DNA of 64,000 nt, taken from NCBI GenBank assembly GCA_016165875.1, contig JABBOT010000005.1, positions 4,931,186 to 4,995,185 on the forward strand. Reading direction: 5' to 3'. Every line of letters starts with the position of its first letter. Position 1 is the stretch's first letter. The position numbers and the translations under genes were made by a program. Origin of the DNA: Acanthopleura granulata (taxonomy: Eukaryota; Mollusca; Polyplacophora; Chitonida; Chitonidae). Below the pieces are notes generated by a model. That model saw only the letters and a list, made by a program, of their open reading frames with translations. It ran no database searches and was not told the DNA's origin. Below are positions 37,412 to 49,884 of the stretch, piece after piece.

Positions 37412-40400
37412 TCTACATTTTGAAACCATATTTAAATTGCTTCCTGAATACATGTTGACATCTGCGAGGCTAGCTGGTGTGGCCTGGAAAATTTTTTGGT
37501 AACACTTTTATTTGTGTTTTTTTGTATATATAAACACCAAAACATGTACTGCCTAAACTATGACCGTACAGGGGAGATGCTAATGATATCCCATAGGCAT
37601 TGTTACTCATATTTGGTAATGACAGCAACAACAACCCTTGTGTGTAAGTGACGTAAACTTCATTTGTTCTGTTGATCATTCCATTAACATTATGTTGTTG
37701 TTTGTAAATGCAGCTGTAATATGTTTTCGAGATACTATAGTAATTATATCGAATGTGTGAAAGTTAGTTCCAATGTTTCGCAGTGAATTAGTGATTCTGT
37801 TCAAGTGCAAGTCAGCATAACATGTTATACAATGCAAACAGTCGTTAATTCAGTTTATTTGGTACAGGAATTTGAAGAATCCCTTGTAAAGCTTTAATAA
37901 TGCTATGCCCCATGTATTTCCCTTACTTTAAGGCAGGCTTTGAATAATTAATACAGAGAAACCTAAGAATTCTGCTGGTAATCACGGGTGAACTTTCCCA
38001 TTTCATAACCAAAAACTTTGTAGAACATGATATGCTTGTTTTAGTTGTTGTTATTGTTATTTATTAAAAATTGCCTTTCATTAAAATTACCTTCACCCCT
38101 TGCTGCTTATAGTAATTAAGCTCTTGTCATTGTTTTACATAGAGGAGATTGTTCGACGGCCAGCCCGTGCTGACTAACAGATAGGCCAAATTCTGTTCAA
38201 CCATACCAGCCTACACTGGCATATTTAACAGATAAAACCTTGCTCTGGGACTCTATACAGTACATGCATAGAAAATGGCCACGTTAAAACCTTGAAAATC
38301 ATGACAAAGATATAATTCAGATATCAAATACATGGTCTCAGAATCAAGAAGTCTAAATCTTCAAAGCATATGTACAAGAAGATGTACTGAAAACTGAGGC
38401 ATAAACAAAAAACCTTACTCTGGGATTTCATGTACATGAAAAAGCTAGCCTTAACATAAAAAATCTTACACCCACACCCACACCAAAACCACTTTCCAGC
38501 CCTCTCTCCGCAAAGCCTGAATACCTCATTCTATTTTGTTATGGAGAGCTAATAAATTACAATTTTGGCTGAAACAACCACAAAACACCTGTGTCCTACA
38601 TCAATCCTGTCAATGGACATAAGCATGAATTGTTGATGCGAGTAAAGTTTCATCATGCCATAGTTTTCAAAAAAACAATGATACCTTATTTGAAAGTAAT
38701 TCCACATACATGTGCTACAAGGTCATAACTGAACCTGAGTTACACGCTGTGGTTTAGTCAAGTCTGCATTTACTGAAATTATAGTTAAGCTAACTCATCA
38801 GTCATGTTGTATATGATTGAAAAGATAGAACTCGATTGGTTGGCAACTTTTACAACAGACAATTATTCCAAGGCTGCCACCAAATATACAGTACTCACCA
38901 TCATAGCGGAAATAAGAAAGTGCTTAAAACTGCTGTAACTTTATGGGTGCTGGATATAATTGAGCTTTTTCGTTTACAGTTGGCCATATCGAAACAGGAA
39001 GACAGTGGATGGGAAATTCATGGTAATAGCAATTTTGGGGGGCTTGAGTTCAATATTACTTGCCCTGAAACCAGATGGTCGCCGGAGTTGTAACCTTTGA
39101 GGTTTACTGTTCTGTGAGTATTTTTCAATGCAGCCATATGCTTAACATTGCTTGGGGACAAAATTCAGGGTAATTCACATTTTCATTGAACTTTGAAGTG
39201 TATAAATGCCACACAGTGGTGATGTAATTGTATGTGAGCCATATTTGAAGCCCTGTATCAAAAGACTCGACAGCCACGATCAAAGAGCATACTGTTTGGC
39301 TCTCATAATCATCTAGAGGCAGAGAAATCTCAGATAATACCATTCCCTGAAAATGAGATTGGGACGTATATGTTAGAACTACTGAAAGACAAGCACTTCA
39401 TTAACATAACCGACTTAAACCACTGCAAAAACCCCTGAGCATTTGATGGGTTACTCTGTCAATTGGTCAGACATTTTATCTTTTACATCGGCCGTTCATT
39501 TAATATTAGGCAACCTCTGTGCAAGATGACATGAACATTGTCATGTACGTGCATTATGTCTCAAGTATTGCAATTTTGTAATTGTTTAAATGCCACTCAG
39601 TAGGAGAAAATTGAGTGATTGATTGATTTCTTCATTTTTTTCTTTGACTGGAATTTAATGTCACATCATAAGAAATGTTTCATTAATACAATCCCACAAC
39701 TATCCGCAGGTCGAAAGATTAACTGATACACAATTGCTTGCATGATCTCATTACTGATAAATCTACATAATTTAACGTCCTCAAAATGTCTTCATGGACA
39801 TCATTATTAGTGTTATCTCTGTCTTCTGGCACTGTGAATTAACACCTACATGACTTGATCTGTATGAAGCAAAGCACTCTTAACCATTAGCTGGTGCTTG
39901 TCTGAAGGACTCTTTAGTACCAATCAAGACAAAACCGATGTCGCCCATGACTGTGAACTGAAAACCCAAAGATTGAAGACCTCAGACTAGCAGGTATGGG
40001 CCGTACAGAACAACTGACCTGCTTTGGTGACAAAACAATCATCAAAGTGGCCCGAGGCTGTTATATTCACTGTTATGTCCTCCCTTTACAGTTCGCGCTT
40101 CGATGTTTTCAAGGCCAGGTATCCCTATAGGCCCAAAAACCTCCTGACTTAAGCAGATTTCAAAGCCATTTCTGAAATCGAAAACAGAAGCTGCATCTGG
40201 AAGGGGATATACAAGAGATTAGCTCTGAACTATATATGGTTTATTACTCGTTTCCACCTACACCTTTCTGGTTTCTCACCACTTAATTTTTGCAGCAAAT
40301 GACAAAGTAGTTTCTCTTCTCTTGTAATGGCATTGCCATTTGAAATAATGGAGCTCTACATACAACAACTAACACATTAGTAGGACAAAACACAACCCAA

Positions 40401-42084
40401 CAATTATCTGGAGTTTTAGGTGTTTTTTTAAATCAAAAAATGAAAAAGAAATGGTGTTGAATTCCCGACATCTGTCAAGCTATAAAGCCTCATTAAACTT
40501 CCTGATGAGCAGCCAGGGCAGCCCTCCCACAAGAGAAACTCTACAGACAGTAGTGGAATGAGCAAGAGGACTTGTGCAACGCAACGCAACACAGCCCTAA
40601 AAGCACCACTTATGGGAATCACAATATGAATAATGCCTTGACTAAACGACATGTAATACCTTCTGTGCTTGAGCTCTAAATGGAGAATTATGACAAAGTA
40701 TTGCACATGAAGTGTGGCAATTTGTTATCCTTTATCAAGCACAAAATTGCAAAAGCCGAGGTGCAATTCTAACCTCCATGTAACAGCTATATGGTCTATG
40801 AAGGACTTCACGAGCATGCTCACTGATAATTTGGCAAAGCCATCAAAGAATTGGATTAGGGCTTTACATCCTTGCTGAAATTGCCATACCTCAAGAAGCT
40901 TAGGCCGTTTGGGCAGAAAAATTTACAGCTCATAAAGAGCATAATACAATCATTTGGGTCAATGAATATGCATTAGTCCTGTGACATGAACAGAATATAA
41001 ACACCAGTGTTCAAAATGTAATATTGTGTTGTTTACTGCTGGATATTTTTACATGTACACATAAAATCACTTATTAACAAGTGACAGACTTAATGCATTG
41101 GCGCAGTAAACAAATAAATGAATCAATTTAACAGCACTTGTAATAATAAACCTCTCAATTCTGCAATTAGCTCACACAATATTTGCATAATATGGCAGAT
41201 GTCAAGAATGGAAACCATACATGCAGACATTTATGAACATGTGACACCTTCTGCTCTGAACCTGCAGATCAAAACAGCTTTTCTACAACCCAAACAAGAT
41301 ATTTCAGGTCCTCAGGATGTGTAACTTGCAAATCACAGCATTCCATTTGATTTCCGCCTCATAAACACCTGCAAATATGTCCACTGGGACCAATCTTAGC
41401 CTTGTTTGCTCGCTAAAATATGAAGAAAAGTCAATTTTCCAACACCATCAAAATACTTATAATTTCTGCTTAACAAGGAAATTGCGAATGAATTCTAACA
41501 GCCAGTAACTTTTTTAGTCAGACTTAGCTCCTGAGAATATACTGTGGTCTTGAATATATTGTTTGGCATAGGCGATTCATCAGGATACTTGTACATGCAG
41601 TATAGTTGGCTTCAATCAGGGTGTACCAGCGTGGTGATTGAAGAAGCGTGCGTTTCCCAATATTCGGTCTCCTCTCATTCTCTTTACTCATAAACCTTAT
41701 AATGACAATGAACCAAATTGCTTTTCTTTTTTTCCAGTTTCAGCCAGGATAAGTTACTTCCCTAACAGAGATTTTCAAGATTCTTCTGCAACGATTGTTA
41801 ATGAGGCTGTAATAAGGGTCCCTCTTGTTCGTAGTCAAAAAAAAAAAAAAACCACTGGAAAGAACTTGCCAACCAAAATATCTGACAAGAAATACCTCAC
41901 AGACGGAAATGTTTCCCACCTTAACTTGCCAAAGATTGGTGTCTTTTTCCAAACACTAATTTCCTCCACTCCTAATATATCAGCTGCCACAGGATAAATG
42001 AAAATTCTCGAGTATGGTGTTATAAAACTTCAGGGGCGAACCTTCATGATCACTCTGGTATCCTAGAGAACATAATACCAGATG
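37412..42084. other. Unique stretch with a degenerate SINE
   Basis: No gene is supported. A C/A-rich simple patch lies at 38467-38490. A 119-codon frame at 41638-41997 contains a strong acceptor-like tract (poly-T then ccag at about 41720-41737) and an A14 run, but its protein shows no recognisable domain. Confidence 0.5.
39630..39716 (-). mobile_element. Degenerate SINE with internal deletion
   Basis: aagaaatgtttcattaatac corresponds to the family block aagaatatttcacttatac. It is followed directly by cccacaactatccgcaggt, which matches the family's later block cccacgaccatccgcaggt. About 65 bp between them are deleted. Confidence 0.55.
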
Positions 42085-42403
42085 TTTGTGATTGTTTATG
42101 CACTGTAGGATGAGGATCCAAGTAATAAGCAAGGTATCATTACAGCCACCCTATTTGTTTATGTTTTTTGTAGGATAAGGAGAGAAGTAATCTAGGAGAT
42201 TTCACTACAGCTACCATATTTGTTTATGTGCTCTAGGGTAAGGATTGAAGTAATCAGCAAGGTTTCACTAGAGCCACCATAGTTGTTTATGTTCTCTAGG
42301 CTAAGGATCAAAGTAATCAGCAAGGTTTCACTAGAGCCACCATATCTGTTTATGTTCTCTAGGCTAAGGATCAAAGTAATCAGGGAAGTTTCATTAGAGC
42401 CTC
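42085..42403. repeat. 63-bp tandem repeat, about 4.7 copies
   Basis: (c/g)taaggat recurs at about 42112, 42175, 42238, 42301 and 42364. Each unit continues with agtaatcagcaaggtttcac and ctgtttatgttctctagg. Divergence increases to the left. The minus-strand frame of 60 codons here is made of the repeat. Confidence 0.9.
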
Positions 42404-43009
42404 AATGACATATGAAATACACACTGAAGCTTTGAATACACCGAAGGGGCGAACATGAATACAACTGGATTTATGAAGGGTTACAACTATATGTACATGC
42501 ACCAAGATTGTATACACGTACGATCTGATTAGTTCTTTAATCTGTAGTGCCCTCCCCACTGCCGGAATCATGTCGCGACGACATCCATGTCGCTCAGCAA
42601 AGACAGAACCAGTTCTATTTTCTCAGCAACTTTTCTCATGTTGCCAGCAGTGGGGACGTCATGTAGTTGCAGTTGTAGTTGTCACCCGCACTGAGTATTG
42701 GCCTTTAGGGAAGTCTAAGCAGACTTCATCTGAAAGTCTGAAGACATGATATATCCATGTTTAGTCACAATTATCAAACATTCAAACCGGCTCAAATGTT
42801 TATACTGAGTAATAACTAGCAGCAACATTATACTCTGAAAGCTGATATTTCTAATCCACAGAATAACCCTTCAGGTGATGATTAGACACATACACATTTA
42901 TTTGCAGAGATCTAAATTTACTTCCACACCAAACTCTGAGAGTGCGAACTGTTCCAAACTATAGTTATAATGAGACCAGACTTAAGCAAAGACACAAGCA
43001 AAGAAGAAG
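42404..43009. other. Unique spacer
   Basis: No gene or repeat recognised. Slightly GC-richer DNA lies around 42540-42720. Confidence 0.5.
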
Positions 43010-43370
43010 GACAGTCCTGAATCAGGTAATGCCATCATTGTACAAAACATTTGGGTGGTCCCTATAAGGTTATTGCACAGAGTAATAACAGACTTGATCA
43101 TGTAATATCATAACTTTACAGAGTACAACGATGGCCCCATGTACAGTAATGCCATCATTTTATATTCTATTCTTTTATTTATTTGATTGGTGTTTTACAT
43201 AGTACTCAAGAATATTTCACATCTACGACTACGGTCAGCATAATTATGGTGAGAGGACACCAGGCAGAGCTCAAAGTTAGTCCCATGTACAGTAATGCCA
43301 GCATTTTATTTTAACAGAAGGATAAATCTAATGTACAATAATGCCTGTATTTTATACAGCACAATTAAGG
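43010..43370. repeat. Interrupted short direct repeats around a SINE fragment
   Basis: The phrase cccatgtacagtaatgcc occurs at about 43137 and 43282, a variant (taatgtacaataatgcct) at about 43330, and partial versions near 43025 and 43410. A SINE fragment occupies the space between the first two. Confidence 0.6.
43171..43276 (-). mobile_element. SINE 3' fragment
   Basis: tttatttatttgattggtgt, tactcaagaatatttcaca, ggtcagcataattatggtg and accaggcagagctc match the family's 3' half in minus orientation. The head is missing. Confidence 0.85.
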
Positions 43371-44404
43371 AGTCTGAGTGCAATGCTGTGTTCTAACAGA
43401 GACTGTTGTCCCATGTAGAAGCAATGGCATCCTCCAGTAGAACCAGTAGCTTGGTCATCCGCTGTGGCCTATGCCCCAGACAAGCTCCCCACCGTCACAA
43501 CACACTAACACCTAGGTCGACTTGCCAGGTCCTAAAAGTGGCATTTAATCCTCTTAAATGCCCAGAACCAAGCACAAAAGCCCGATTCAAAGGCTTTGTC
43601 GTGATACTTGAGGGAGTTCAAATCCATTCGTCCTACAATCAGGGACATATCTAGAGCCATTTTAGTCCCGGCAAACATTTGGGCTCTCAAACTGTAACCG
43701 CAAAAACTATTCAAGCAGTTTTAAAACTAACAAGTATGTTGAACTCAAATATGATGGTATACCAATAAAAAGTTAAGTTATCATACAAATATCTGTCATT
43801 CACATACTAGGAAGCCTCCAGAAAAGCCACACTGTGAACTGCATTTTATAAAATTTATTAATCCACAGTCACGCTGTATTCATTAAGTTTAGGATCAGAA
43901 TTAACCTACAATTTCTTTCTGGATATAGCCCTGACAATAGGGCCAATTGTCAAATCCCTCTGTCACCCTGCAGTGATGACAGCAATCTTGATGACACCCA
44001 CGTTCTGTATGATCATATGGCACCACATCACACTCGTTCATGTTGGGCTCGTAAATCCCAGCATGGGTGGATTCTAAAGACCACCCCCTTCGGGGTGACA
44101 GATAGGTGACAGGATTCGCAGGGCTTCCCTGAGGGTCTATACATGATAGATGATCTAATCATCTGTCAGCTTAGAGAACATCAGCATCACATGAAAGACT
44201 TCTTGACCATCAATTACATGATACCTGCTAGTCATGTTATTGCATTAACACAGAGATACAAGCACACGAAGATACTGAAATATTGGATTGAATGTCAACT
44301 CATATGTGATCGGCTGGATATCTCCAAATTTCAAATTCTTTATTAATGTTACAAGTCTCCACATATTTTCTTGCATTCATGTAAAATACGATTCCCTTGA
44401 AACA

Positions 44405-44465
44405 TTTGATTTATTTATTTGTTGATTGGTGTTTTTTGCGCTGTTCTGATGAAAAAATGTCACTT
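44405..44465 (-). mobile_element. SINE 3'-tail fragment
   Basis: gatttatttatttgttgatt and ggtgttttttgcgctgttct, then aaaaatgtcacttacca, match the reversed tail and the end block of the family. Only about 60 bases remain. Confidence 0.6.
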
Positions 44466-44908
44466 ACCAGTGAATACCTGTGGTCAGGTAAGCCCTGGGC
44501 TCACTTGCCTCGAAGGGATAACAGCCACAATCCATTGTAAATCCTACAGTTGACTTTACCACCCTTACCCTAAAGGAGTAGGAAAAAGTCTTAAGAAAAG
44601 CTTTTAAAGGGTGTTTCAAAAAGATGTTAAAAAAACTTGCAAAGAGTTTTAAAGCTGTTTTCCATACTTCCATATATGTCAACAGTATACAAGGAGCATA
44701 GAAAGAATGTTGGAAAAGCACTGAAAGGGCTTGTTCCAAATGTGCAAATGAAGGCTCTTTTAACACTCCGAAACTGCTCTTTTCAAGCTTCCTTGCAGCT
44801 TTAAAAGAGCATAGATTGCTGGTTTTATAGAAGCTTCAAAAGAGTGTTAGAATGAGCTGAAAAGAGTGTTGTACATAAAACAAACCACAGGATTTTAGTA
44901 CAAATATT
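44466..44908. other. Low-complexity stretch with recurring AAAAGAGTGTT-like motifs
   Basis: Short motifs such as aaaagagtgtt, gctttaaaagagca and ggaaaagcactga recur irregularly. The same style appears at 46300-46620. No regular period was measurable by eye. The minus-strand 100-codon frame across it has no recognisable content. Confidence 0.4.
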
Positions 44909-44914
44909 TATTAA
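44909..44914 (-). promoter_or_regulatory. Polyadenylation signal candidate (minus strand)
   Basis: tttatt on the plus strand is AATAAA on the minus strand. It would close a 3' UTR of about 780 bases running from the candidate stop codon at 45691-45693. AATAAA occurs often by chance in AT-rich DNA, so on its own it is weak. Confidence 0.2.
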
Positions 44915-47900
44915 AATTTAAACATAAAATGATATTAAATCAATTTTATAGGTCTTGTGGCACAAAAATAGTCAAACAAAGGACATTTACAGATCAGATA
45001 CAACATATACTTCAATACCAACCCTTTTCTCTCTGGTATATAAACATATTATGTAACATAATGTGACAGAATACATAGTGTTACGGTCTTGTCTTTATGA
45101 AATTTGTATCAATAAAGCACTACTTGGAAAAGATCACAATGTAATATACCATGTGAATAAATTTATATGCTGCTCTGTGATGTCTACAAAACTTAATCTT
45201 GAACTGAAATGCACAAATGACAGCAGGAGTTTATGGGCAAAGAATTCAGAAAAATGCAAAGAAGTCATACATCCCCTTAATGTATAAGTAATTAGTCCCA
45301 ATCAGGAAATTAGATATTTTGTGCTTCACAGTTATCACCACGCCGATGGCATACAGGTACATAAGTAGAAGGTTATCTAATCTGTAACCCATCTAAGAAT
45401 AAATTATAGGAATTCATTCAGAATAACTGAAGTATTGTACTTTGTACAATCCATTTAATATGAAATGGAGGTAAGCATATTTCTGATCTGTTTGTTATAC
45501 AGTTTGGTTCTTTTATGAAATATAGAATATAAACTTTTATCAAGATAGATATTCCTATTATTAAGTGCAATACATGAAAGTGTACAAGTACTCCCCACAG
45601 ACTTCCCATCCTTGCATGGATTACTGGTTCAGTATTAACACAAATCAGTTCAATCAGAGATTATATGTGTAGTAGAATCTTCAAGTTCAGTCAGACATAA
45701 ACCAGATGTTCCTCCAAGGGCTCACTGGCTGTAACTGAGGGGCTTGTCCTGTAGGTCTCAGAGTCCCTCCAAGTAACTTGATACAGCCATGGACATTAGG
45801 GTGATGGGCAATAAATTAAATGTCTGAACACCCTTTCCCAATCCCTCACATCAAGTGGATACATCAAAACTGGAATCTCATGAAAGCTTTTTTTCGCCTT
45901 AATTTTTTACATTTTTTTCAGCTTTAATAATAAGGCAGTGACTACATATGTTAAATGCATCTTTCTGAATCGCATATGGGTTCAATTATTAGTAAATGTT
46001 TAGAGAAATAAGACAATTCTTTTCTAGACTTTCTTACATGACTGTGAGGGAATCAAATCAGGACTTTAGCAGGATGTTCCACAAATTTCATTTCAAATCC
46101 TTGGGACATTGTTGTATTTGTTTATAATAAAGACTTATCTTGGTGGCTACAATTTCTTGGAACAACACTCAACAGCACATTAAAAAAGCAGCTGAATCCA
46201 GTAGGTCTGAAACGAGCGTCAGGAGAAGTAAGGTCGATTCAAAAGAATATACAAGAAGTTCAGAAGTAGCACCACCAACTCAAAACATCCTTCAAAAATT
46301 GTTACTTGGGATACATGCTAACATTCCAAGATAAAGGAGTATGAAAAGAGTATATTGCTAAGGAAACACATTTTGTTGAAGAAGTGTCAAAGAAGTGTTG
46401 TATTAAGTAGGCTAAGTTCAGAAAGTGTGCGAAAAATGCTGCGTTTGTGTGAGTTCTGAAGACTAAGGAGCTTTGAAAAGGTGTTGGACACTCCTTGGGA
46501 GCTTGGAAAAGAGCATGGAAAGAGAGTGCATAAGTGTGTAAATCAGGTCGAAATTGTGCCAAATAAGTGCATGTACAGAAGTCAGTGTGAAAGGAATTTG
46601 AAAGAAGCTTTATAAAAGCTTATCCTGCTTCCAAAGGAAAGCAGTTTTTCTGTAAGGGAATTAATAGTAAACAGAAGTTATGCTTGCACAAAGTAATTGT
46701 AAAGTAATTGTAACTCTTCGAAGTTATGATTAAGCGATCGCAGGCCAAAAATTGACTTGTACATAAAGATGATCTGTGCAAATGGGCAACGCACCAGCCA
46801 ATAACTTTTCTTGCCTTCATTTTCAAAAGAATTGTACTTCATCTGTATTCAGCAACTAACAACAACAACATGTGAAAAACTTCTCGGAAAACCTTTCTGA
46901 GACAATTAAATGGCACACCTTTGTAAACTGAGTCATAAACTACTAACTAGTAGTCTATCTAAGGCCAGTATCTGTATTCAAAGTTAATTTTATGGTGATT
47001 GTAAACATTTACAACTGGGTACCGACTGTAATTTTTGATTTTAAGTTATGGCGATTATAGCTTACAATCCTTTTGTCCAAGAGGCTGTCAACTGTAAGTG
47101 AGGGCTACAATTGAGATCGTAGTGACTTACAATCAATCTGGCCGCAGGCCCAGAGATGATTCCAGCTTTCCAAAGTGCTTGACAATCCTGGCTTAAAGCT
47201 GCAGTCTAACCAAGATTCAACCATGTCATCTCACTTATTAGGGACTAGTGGTATAATTCTGGCAGAAACTCTTTGCCCAGTTACCAAGAAAAGCTTTTCA
47301 CAATGCATACACAATATATTATCATAGAAAATACCCAAAAGAAAAAATTACAAAGGCAGTGTGTGAATTTTGATTGAAATTCATTCAGGATACAAGGCTA
47401 CAAAAGGTACATTTGTTTATTTCTATAAATTTATTATATGTACGTTTTTTGTTGCCTTTCTTTAGGCTCCACACATGAGCGTTATAATGCTGTTATCTGC
47501 ACAGTTGCTCTATATAAACGCTCCAGGACCTACAGGTATATAGGCAAACATATTTATCATTTCATTATAACTATTGTTACCTACAATATCATGGAGGAGA
47601 CAAATCAACAAATTTATCAAAAATGTAGTTCTCCAAAGTCCTTGTATTATATGCTAATTATCAAAACAAGTAGCAGAGTAAATATGGTGAAGGTCATGAC
47701 CTTCTCATGAACAATTCATGCACCACACTGTGAGCTCATGAATATTTCAGTGATAATTAATGGACAAGTTGTTCTGAATAGATTGCAGTATTTAATTCTC
47801 AGCACTGTTATCATTTATTATTGATGAACCGGTGTGTGCCAAGGAACCATTGGAGTTCAATTAATGCCACTGGCTTTCTCTTAAAGGCAAATCCAACCAC

Positions 47901-47996
47901 TGGCAGACCATATCTACAAACAATTAATTGATTAATGGATAAAACTGCAATTCTGCTGCAAATTATAGCTACCATTATTTCAGAATCTTCAGATGG
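44915..47996. other. Unique stretch around the weak exon candidate
   Basis: 44915-45690 is AT-rich, non-repetitive DNA like a 3' UTR. 46300-46620 holds irregular short-motif repeats similar to 44466-44908. 46630-47996 has no supported gene or array. Open frames reach 90 codons without motifs. Confidence 0.45.
45691..45748 (-). CDS. Candidate terminal coding exon of a minus-strand gene, product unknown
   Basis: The minus-strand frame ends ...TASEPLEEHLVYV then TGA (45691-45693). A possible acceptor (gagacctacag/G) sits at 45749-45750; the frame stays open further upstream to a stop at about 45796-45798. The acidic, non-repetitive C-terminus followed by about 780 bases of unique AT-rich DNA and an AATAAA would fit a last exon plus 3' UTR. 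Against it: the exon would be under 20 codons, the acceptor has a weak pyrimidine tract, and no upstream exon was found. No protein family was recognised. Confidence 0.18.
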
Positions 47997-48842
47997 GTGT
48001 GCTGTGAGAGTTTTAGGGGCCCTTTACCTTGGCGGTCAGTGTGCTGTGAGAGTTTTAGGGGCCCTTGACCTTGGTGGTCAGTGTGCTGTGAAAGTTTTAG
48101 GGGCCCTTTACCTTGGTGGTCAGTGTGCTGTGAGAGTTTTAGGGGCCCTTGACCTTGGCGGTTCAGTGTGCTGTGAGAGTTTTAGGGGCCCTTGACCTTG
48201 GCAGTTTAGTGTGCTGTGAGAGTTTTAGGGGCCCTTGACCTTGGTGGTCAGTTTGCTGTGAGAGTTTTAGGGGCCCTTGACCTTGGCAGTTCAGTGTGCT
48301 GTGAGAGTTTTAGGGGCCCTTGACCTTGGCAGTTCAGTGTGCTGTGAGAGTTTTAGGGGCCCTTGACCTTGGCGGTTCAGTGTGCTGTGAGAGTTTTAAG
48401 GGCCCTTGACCTTGGCAGATCAGTGTGCTGTGAGAGTTATAGGGGCCCTTGACCTTGGCAGTTTAGTGTGCTGTGAGAGTTTTAGGGGCCCTTGACCTTG
48501 GCGGTCAGTGTGCTGTGAAAGTTTTAGGGACCCTTGACCTTGGCGGTCAGTGTGCTGTGAGAGTTTTAAGGGCCCTTGACCTTGGCGGTCAGTGTGCTGT
48601 GAGAGTTTTAGGGGCCCTTGACCTTAGCGGTCAGTGTGCTGTGAGAGTTTTAGGGGCCCTTGACCTTGGCGGTCAGTGTGCTGTGAGAGTTTTAGGGGCC
48701 CTTGACCATGGCGGTCAGTGTGCTGTGAGAGTTTTGGGGTCCTTGACCTTGGCTGTCAGTGTGCTGTGAGAGTTTTAGGGGCCCTTGACCTTGGCGGTCA
48801 GTGTGCTGTGAGAGTTTTAGGGGCCCTTGACCTTGGCAGTCA
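47997..48842. repeat. 42/43-bp minisatellite, 20 copies
   Basis: Counted by eye, 20 consecutive units begin with gtgtgctgtgagag (one gtttgctg) and contain ttttaggggcccttgacctt. Copies 1-3, 6, 12-17, 19 and 20 are 42 bp. Copies 4, 5 and 7-11 carry one extra base in the ggttca/cagttta linker (43 bp). Copy 18 is 41 bp. The 42-bp copies keep a 14-residue frame (CAVRVLGALDLGGQ), which explains the 86- and 98-codon open frames at each end. The 43-bp block breaks that frame, so a protein is unlikely. Sixteen of 20 copies carry a perfect tgaccttgg, the complement of CCAAGGTCA. Confidence 0.95.
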
Positions 48843-49357
48843 GTGCTGGCTTAATTCCTGTGACTGACTCGAGATTTAACAGCTCAGGTTTGCCACAGCC
48901 ACACTTTACAAACCAAACCATGGAAGCCAAATTTATGCTTGTATGTATATATCAGTCATTTTGTTATGATCTTCAATGAATAGAACATTTGTCCTGAACA
49001 GGCTCTATTCAATGGATAATTTTTATATTCAATGGGTCACAGAAAAGTGTGATGCAGATTTTGGGAAGTTCTTCAGCTTTTCTCCCTTACTACACATTAT
49101 TTCCACAGGTTTATACTGAAGAAAAAACCTCTGCTTATAAGATAACATTACATCAAGCTGGTTGTACTCTTGAGATTTTGATGTTGTCAGGTAAAAGATA
49201 CTTTGTCAGAAAAAAAAATTAATGCAATTAAATACTCAATACTTTTCTTTAAAGTACACACGTCTTCAAAATACAGGTATTCTGATGGCTGCAAATTTCA
49301 GAGTGCCAAATAGCAAACTATTTTAGTTTATATTATTTGAGCATGGGCAGATATAAC
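48843..49357. other. Unique spacer
   Basis: Nothing recognised between the minisatellite and the next SINE. Confidence 0.55.
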
Positions 49358-49367
49358 TGGTCTTCTA

Positions 49368-49632
49368 TTTATTTATATATTTGATTGGTGTTTTATGCCA
49401 TACTCAAGAATATTTCACTTATACAACTGCGGTCAGCATTATGGTGAGAGGAAACTGGTTGGAACCCGGGGGAGACCTACAAGCATCAGCTGGTTGTTGG
49501 CGGACCTTCCCATGTATGGCCAGAGAGGAAGACAACATGAGCTGGACTTGAACTCACAGCGACCGCATTGGTGGGAGGCTTCTGAGTCATTATGCTGTGC
49601 TAATGCACTAACCAAATGAGCCCTGAAAGCCC
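49368..49632 (-). mobile_element. tRNA-derived SINE, near full length, probable target duplication
   Basis: On the plus strand: reversed tail, ttgattggtgttttatgcc, aagaatatttcacttatac, ggtcagcattatggtgag, accttcccatgtatggcc, gagctggacttgaactcac (B-box complement) and gcactaaccaaatgagccc (A-box complement, diverged). ggtcttcta (49359-49367) and ggccttcta (49647-49655) flank it. They differ at one base and are a plausible target duplication, with a C-rich patch between the SINE head and the right copy. Confidence 0.9.
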
Positions 49633-49884
49633 CCCACCCCACCCTGGGCCTTCTAGTATATAGACCTAAATTTTTATACCTCCATTGTTCAAAAATAATT
49701 TCAAATATTGCAATCTGAACATTTACTGATGCACAAAACTAAACAAAAGAAAACAGATATAATCCTTCGTCATGCTTAACACATGATTAAATTTTTACTT
49801 CCCAAAACAATTAAACCTCACTGACGGTTGACTTTATTCAATGACAACAACAACACAGTATGCATGCTTTCATGAAAGTTTATA
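49633..49884. other. Spacer between two oppositely oriented SINEs
   Basis: Unique AT-rich DNA of about 250 bp with a C-rich edge at 49629-49645. The two SINEs face away from each other by their heads, so their transcripts could pair as a hairpin if read through. Confidence 0.5.

Noticed and set aside
41638..41997. 119-codon plus frame after a strong poly-T/ccag acceptor
   Set aside because: The frame includes an A14 run and no domain. No poly(A) signal lies close downstream.
47997..48842. CRISPR-like regular repeats
   Set aside because: Units are contiguous with no unique spacers and the genome is eukaryotic. It is a minisatellite.
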